Assembly (NCBI GenBank): GCA_009841435.1
Contig: VXLW01000053.1
Location: 1-32,892, forward strand
From: Dehalococcoidia bacterium
GTDB taxonomy: Bacteria > Chloroflexota > Dehalococcoidia > Tepidiformales > Tepidiformaceae
Direction of reading: 5' to 3'
Length of the DNA: 32,892 bases
In this document: positions 31,153 to 32,892 of the stretch, in pieces
Position numbering within the stretch: position 1 is the stretch's first letter
Layout: every line of letters begins with the position of its first letter
Notes under the pieces: generated by a model
Seen by the model: only the letters and a program-made list of their open reading frames with translations
Told to the model about the DNA's origin: nothing
The model's database searches: none
Program-made: the position numbers and the translations under genes

Positions 31153-31175
31153 TGTAAACTTTGGGTATAATCCCC
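31153..31175 (-). repeat. Right terminal inverted repeat of the IS1595 element
   Basis: This is the 23-bp complement of the left end with one mismatch, immediately followed by the AGGATACT duplication. Reading outward it contains TATAAT (31166-31171). Confidence 0.92.
31166..31171 (+). promoter_or_regulatory. Outward-facing TATAAT in the right terminal repeat
   Basis: A perfect -10 hexamer lies 30 bp before ATG 31202 and points out of the element. No good -35 lies 16-18 bp upstream. It could partly replace the promoter broken by the insertion. The left repeat carries the same hexamer directed leftwards. Confidence 0.35.
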
Positions 31176-31183
31176 AGGATACT
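31176..31183 (+). repeat. Right target-site duplication AGGATACT
   Basis: This is an exact 8-bp copy of 27645-27652, directly outside the right inverted repeat. Confidence 0.9.
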
Positions 31184-31201
31184 TGACTTGCGGAGCACGC
31201 C

Positions 31202-31594
31202 ATGTCAGTCGACCAGGACGCCCCCAAACGCCGCTACAACCGTGAGATGGTCTTCGGGTTGATCGGTTACGCAGCCCTGTTGGTGCCCGCTATCTTCATC
31301 GTCGATGCCAACCCGGATGCCGGCTGGCGGTACGCAATCGCTCCGCTCCCGATCATCCCCGCCGCGTTCATGGTCATGGCCTACGTGCGCTACTTCCGGA
31401 CTGCGGACGAGCTTCAGCAACGCATCGGCCTGGAATCGCTCGCGTTTGCCTTCGGCGGGACGTTCCTGGTCACCTTCACCTACGGCTTCTTCGACTTTGC
31501 CGGGCTGCCCCGCATTAGCTGGTGGTTTGTGTGGCCCGTCATGGGGACTCTCTGGGTCGTCGGCGGCTTCCTCGCGAGGAAGCGCTGGCTGTGA
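31202..31594 (+). CDS. Four-helix membrane protein, paralogue 1
   Basis: This 130-residue protein has four predicted membrane helices. Landmarks shared with the next two genes are NPDAGWRYAIAPLPIIPA, then VRYFRTADELQQRIGLESLAFAFGGT, a YGFFDFAGLPRISWWFVWPVMGTLW hairpin and a terminal ARKRWL. No named function is known to me. GGAG lies six nt before ATG 31202. The gene's own promoter has been split by the IS1595 insertion 18 bp upstream. It is first of a four-gene operon ending in an XRE regulator, an arrangement common for small membrane proteins of unknown role. Confidence 0.85.
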   Translation: MSVDQDAPKRRYNREMVFGLIGYAALLVPAIFIVDANPDAGWRYAIAPLPIIPAAFMVMAYVRYFRTADELQQRIGLESLAFAFGGTFLVTFTYGFFDFAGLPRISWWFVWPVMGTLWVVGGFLARKRWL

Positions 31595-31605
31595 AGGGGG
31601 AAATC

Positions 31606-31995
31606 ATGTTGGAACAGGACATTGCCAAGCGAATCTACGACCGCTGGGTGTGGGTTGCGTTCATCGTCTACTCGGGACTGCTCGCCGGCGTCATCACCGT
31701 CATGCAAACGTACCCGGACGCGCCCTGGCGGTACGCCGTGGCCGTCACGCCAATGATCCCGTGGGTCTTCATCGTGGGGGCGTACGTGCGCTACTACCGC
31801 CGCATGGACGAACTCCATCAGCGCATGGCCCTCGAGGCCTTCGCGTTCGCCTTCGCCGGGACCGCGCTTCTCACGTTCACGTACGGCTTCCTCGACTTCG
31901 CCGGCGCCCCCCGCATCAACTGGTGGTTCGTCTGGCCCGTCATGGCGGCGCTCTGGGTCATCGGTGGCTTCGTCGCGAGGAAGCGCTGGCTGTGA
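31606..31995 (+). CDS. Four-helix membrane protein, paralogue 2
   Basis: This 129-residue paralogue of the preceding protein begins at ATG 31606 with AAGGGGG upstream; a longer frame starting inside the previous gene is unlikely. It keeps YPDAPWRYAVAVTPMIPW, the VRYYRRMDELHQRMALEAFAFAFAGTA segment, YGFLDFAGAPRINWWFVWPVMAALW and the terminal ARKRWL. Its closeness to copy 1 in the third and fourth helices suggests local duplication. The conserved Asp-Glu-Leu-x-Gln-Arg between helices 2 and 3 probably faces the cytoplasm and may be functional. The role is unknown. Confidence 0.83.
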   Translation: MLEQDIAKRIYDRWVWVAFIVYSGLLAGVITVMQTYPDAPWRYAVAVTPMIPWVFIVGAYVRYYRRMDELHQRMALEAFAFAFAGTALLTFTYGFLDFAGAPRINWWFVWPVMAALWVIGGFVARKRWL

Positions 31996-32405
31996 GTCCC
32001 GACAGCACCATGCAAGCCGACCAGCAAGCCGTCGTGAAGCGCTTCCGCTACGGTTTCTTCTTCGCGACCCTTGCCTATGTCGGGCTTTCCTACCTCTCGG
32101 ACTTCGTCATGGATGCGAACCCCGATGCGAGTTGGCGCTACGCAATTGCCGTCCTGCCGGCGGTCCCGGTTGCCACCTGCGTGGTTGCGCTGGTGCCTTA
32201 CTACAACCGCCTCCTCGACGAGCTCCAGCAGCGCGTCCAGCTTGAGGCGATCGCGTTCGCCTTCCTGGGTGCCCTGGTCATCGCCTTTGTCTATGGGCTC
32301 CTCGAGTTGGCGGGGCTCCCAGGCATCGCCTGGAGGTGGGCCTGGGCGCTGATGATCTTCCTTTGGTTGATGGGCGACTGGCTCGCCAGGCGGCGCAGGC
32401 TGTGA
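31992..32405 (+). CDS. Four-helix membrane protein, paralogue 3
   Basis: This is the third paralogue, 137 residues from GTG 31992, which overlaps the previous stop (GTGA). ATG 32010, giving 131 residues, aligns better with the other copies but lacks a ribosome-binding site. The conserved NPDASWRYAIAVLPAVPV and YYNRLLDELQQRVQLEAIAFAFLG are present. The C-terminal hairpin differs (LAGLPGIAWRWAWALMIFLW, ending ARRRRL). It is the most diverged copy. The GTGA overlap is repeated at the junction with the regulator gene, indicating coupled translation. Confidence 0.82.
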   Translation: MSPDSTMQADQQAVVKRFRYGFFFATLAYVGLSYLSDFVMDANPDASWRYAIAVLPAVPVATCVVALVPYYNRLLDELQQRVQLEAIAFAFLGALVIAFVYGLLELAGLPGIAWRWAWALMIFLWLMGDWLARRRRL

Positions 32406-32599
32406 AGAACACCCTGCGCGAGCTCCGCGCCGAGCGCGGCTGGACCCAGGCCGACCTCTCCGAGGAACTCGGCGTCAGCCGCCAGACGGTTAACGCCATC
32501 GAGACCGGCAAGTACGACCCCAGCCTCCCGCTCGCCTTCCGCATCGCTGCCCTCTTCGACCGCCCCATCGAGGCCATCTTCCACCCCGGTGCCCCCTGA
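32402..32599 (+). CDS. Small XRE-family transcriptional regulator
   Basis: This 65-residue protein starts at GTG 32402, overlapping the previous stop (GTGA). It is a single helix-turn-helix domain: LRELRAERGWTQADLSEELGVSRQTVNAIETGKYDPSLPLAFRIAALF. It closely resembles the compact XRE regulators usually found beside small membrane proteins. It probably binds DNA as a dimer and controls its own operon. Candidate sites are the CTTGACA/TGTCAAG repeat before the operon and the TTGATAC/GTATCAA repeat just downstream. The ligand or signal is unknown; the membrane proteins may transmit it. Confidence 0.92.
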   Translation: MKNTLRELRAERGWTQADLSEELGVSRQTVNAIETGKYDPSLPLAFRIAALFDRPIEAIFHPGAP

Positions 32600-32633
32600 C
32601 CCCTGCCCGGACATGGCGGGTGGAGCCTCCTTA

Positions 32634-32650
32634 TTGATACTTAGTATCAA
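32634..32650. promoter_or_regulatory. Palindromic operator candidate before the lipoprotein gene
   Basis: TTGATAC-TTA-GTATCAA is a perfect 7-bp inverted repeat, 75 bp before GTG 32725. It overlaps a -35-like TTGATA and is followed by GTAGGATACG, similar to the TCAAG..GATAC core of the split promoter at 27640-27652. It may be a binding site for the adjacent XRE protein or another repressor. Confidence 0.5.
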
Positions 32651-32724
32651 GTAGGATACGGTCTCTGCTGCCGGCAGCCTGCGGGCTCCGGAAATTCTGT
32701 TCTGCCTTTGGAGGCACTCTCCCC

Positions 32725-32832
32725 GTGAGATTCCCGATTGTCCTCGCGGCCACCCTGGCCGCCGCCCTTCTCGTCGTCGCCTGTGGTGGCGACTCCAGCC
32801 CCGAACCACCCACCCCACCCACTGAAATATAA
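32725..32832 (+). CDS. Lipoprotein N-terminus, truncated or ending at assembly junction
   Basis: This 35-residue ORF starts at GTG 32725 with GGAGG about ten nt upstream. It encodes a lipoprotein signal peptide (MRFPIVLAATLAAALLVVAC, lipobox Cys20) and then a short Pro/Thr-rich start of a linker that stops at TAA 32830-32832. A full lipoprotein would be much longer. The sequence from about 32823 changes to AT-richer composition unlike the rest of the window. The gene is therefore probably cut by a rearrangement or a misassembled contig end rather than being a real 35-residue product. Confidence 0.55.
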   Translation: MRFPIVLAATLAAALLVVACGGDSSPEPPTPPTEI

Positions 32833-32892
32833 ACCAAACACACACCACCGCACAAGAGGTCAAGTAAGATGGCATAGTTTGGAGTTAAAAGA
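32823..32892. other. Compositionally foreign contig end
   Basis: The last 70 bases are markedly AT-richer than the preceding sequence and hold no recognisable gene or motif. They interrupt the lipoprotein linker. This looks like a chimeric or low-quality contig end, though a short insertion boundary is possible. Confidence 0.45.

Larger units (their letters stand above)
27653..31175. mobile_element. IS1595-family element with cargo genes (3,523 bp)
   Basis: The element is bounded by 23-bp terminal inverted repeats (22 of 23 match, tips GGGGATTATACC) and flanked by the 8-bp duplication AGGATACT. It carries an intact ISXO2-like transposase at the left end. About 2.4 kb of other genes follow: two small ORFs, a tRNA-like structure, a secreted protein, a small basic protein and a Panacea-domain pair. 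A typical IS1595-family element is about 0.7-1.1 kb; some subgroups are known to carry passenger genes. The cargo is less GC-rich than the flanks. The intact ends and perfect duplication suggest a recent insertion. Confidence 0.92.

Overview
The window is about 33 kb of high-GC bacterial DNA with densely packed operons. It looks like environmental Chloroflexota, probably Dehalococcoidia/SAR202-like. That is an inference from gene content: acyl-CoA dehydrogenases, a luciferase-like flavin monooxygenase, a Rieske ring hydroxylase, a ThuA-like protein, AhpD-like proteins and Tat-exported oligopeptide-binding lipoproteins. No rRNA or marker gene is present to confirm it.

Region 1 (2-1198, + strand) has the end of a coiled-coil protein and a CtaG-like cytochrome oxidase assembly protein. 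Region 2 (1212-12106, - strand) is a run of eleven genes. Transcription starts with a 2-oxoacid/acetoin dehydrogenase cluster in the order E1 alpha, E1 beta, AcoX, E2, E3. It continues through an unknown protein, two AhpD/carboxymuconolactone-decarboxylase-like proteins, a Rieske oxygenase, a Rieske ferredoxin and an acetyl-CoA hydrolase/transferase. One AhpD-like gene has an in-frame TGA exactly where the catalytic cysteine belongs, so it is a strong selenoprotein candidate. AcoX appears to start at CTG. Region 3 (12107-16391) has an SDR and a ThuA-like gene on +, converging on two acyl-CoA-dehydrogenase-type genes on -. An 11-bp inverted repeat lies in the divergent SDR/E1 control region.

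Region 4 (16582-22450, + strand) encodes an oligopeptide-type ABC importer: two tandemly duplicated Tat lipoprotein binding proteins and two permeases, with no ATPase genes. Region 5 (22472-27520, - strand) is a six-gene operon: luciferase-like monooxygenase, unknown protein, NAD-dependent epimerase, unknown protein, aminoglycoside-phosphotransferase-like kinase and SnoaL-like protein.

Region 6 (27653-31175) is a complete 3,523-bp IS1595-family element with 23-bp terminal inverted repeats (one mismatch) and an 8-bp target duplication, AGGATACT. Besides the transposase it carries cargo: two small proteins, a tRNA-like structure, a secreted cysteine-containing protein, a small basic protein, and a Panacea-domain (SocA/DUF4065) gene followed at once by a small ORF, which together resemble a toxin-antitoxin pair. 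Base composition of the cargo is visibly less GC-rich than its surroundings. The element has split a promoter (TTGACA, 17 bp, GATACT) inside a palindromic target site. That promoter served Region 7 (31202-32599), an operon of three paralogous four-helix membrane proteins and a small XRE regulator. The window ends with the start of a lipoprotein gene that runs into atypical AT-richer sequence, possibly an assembly artefact.
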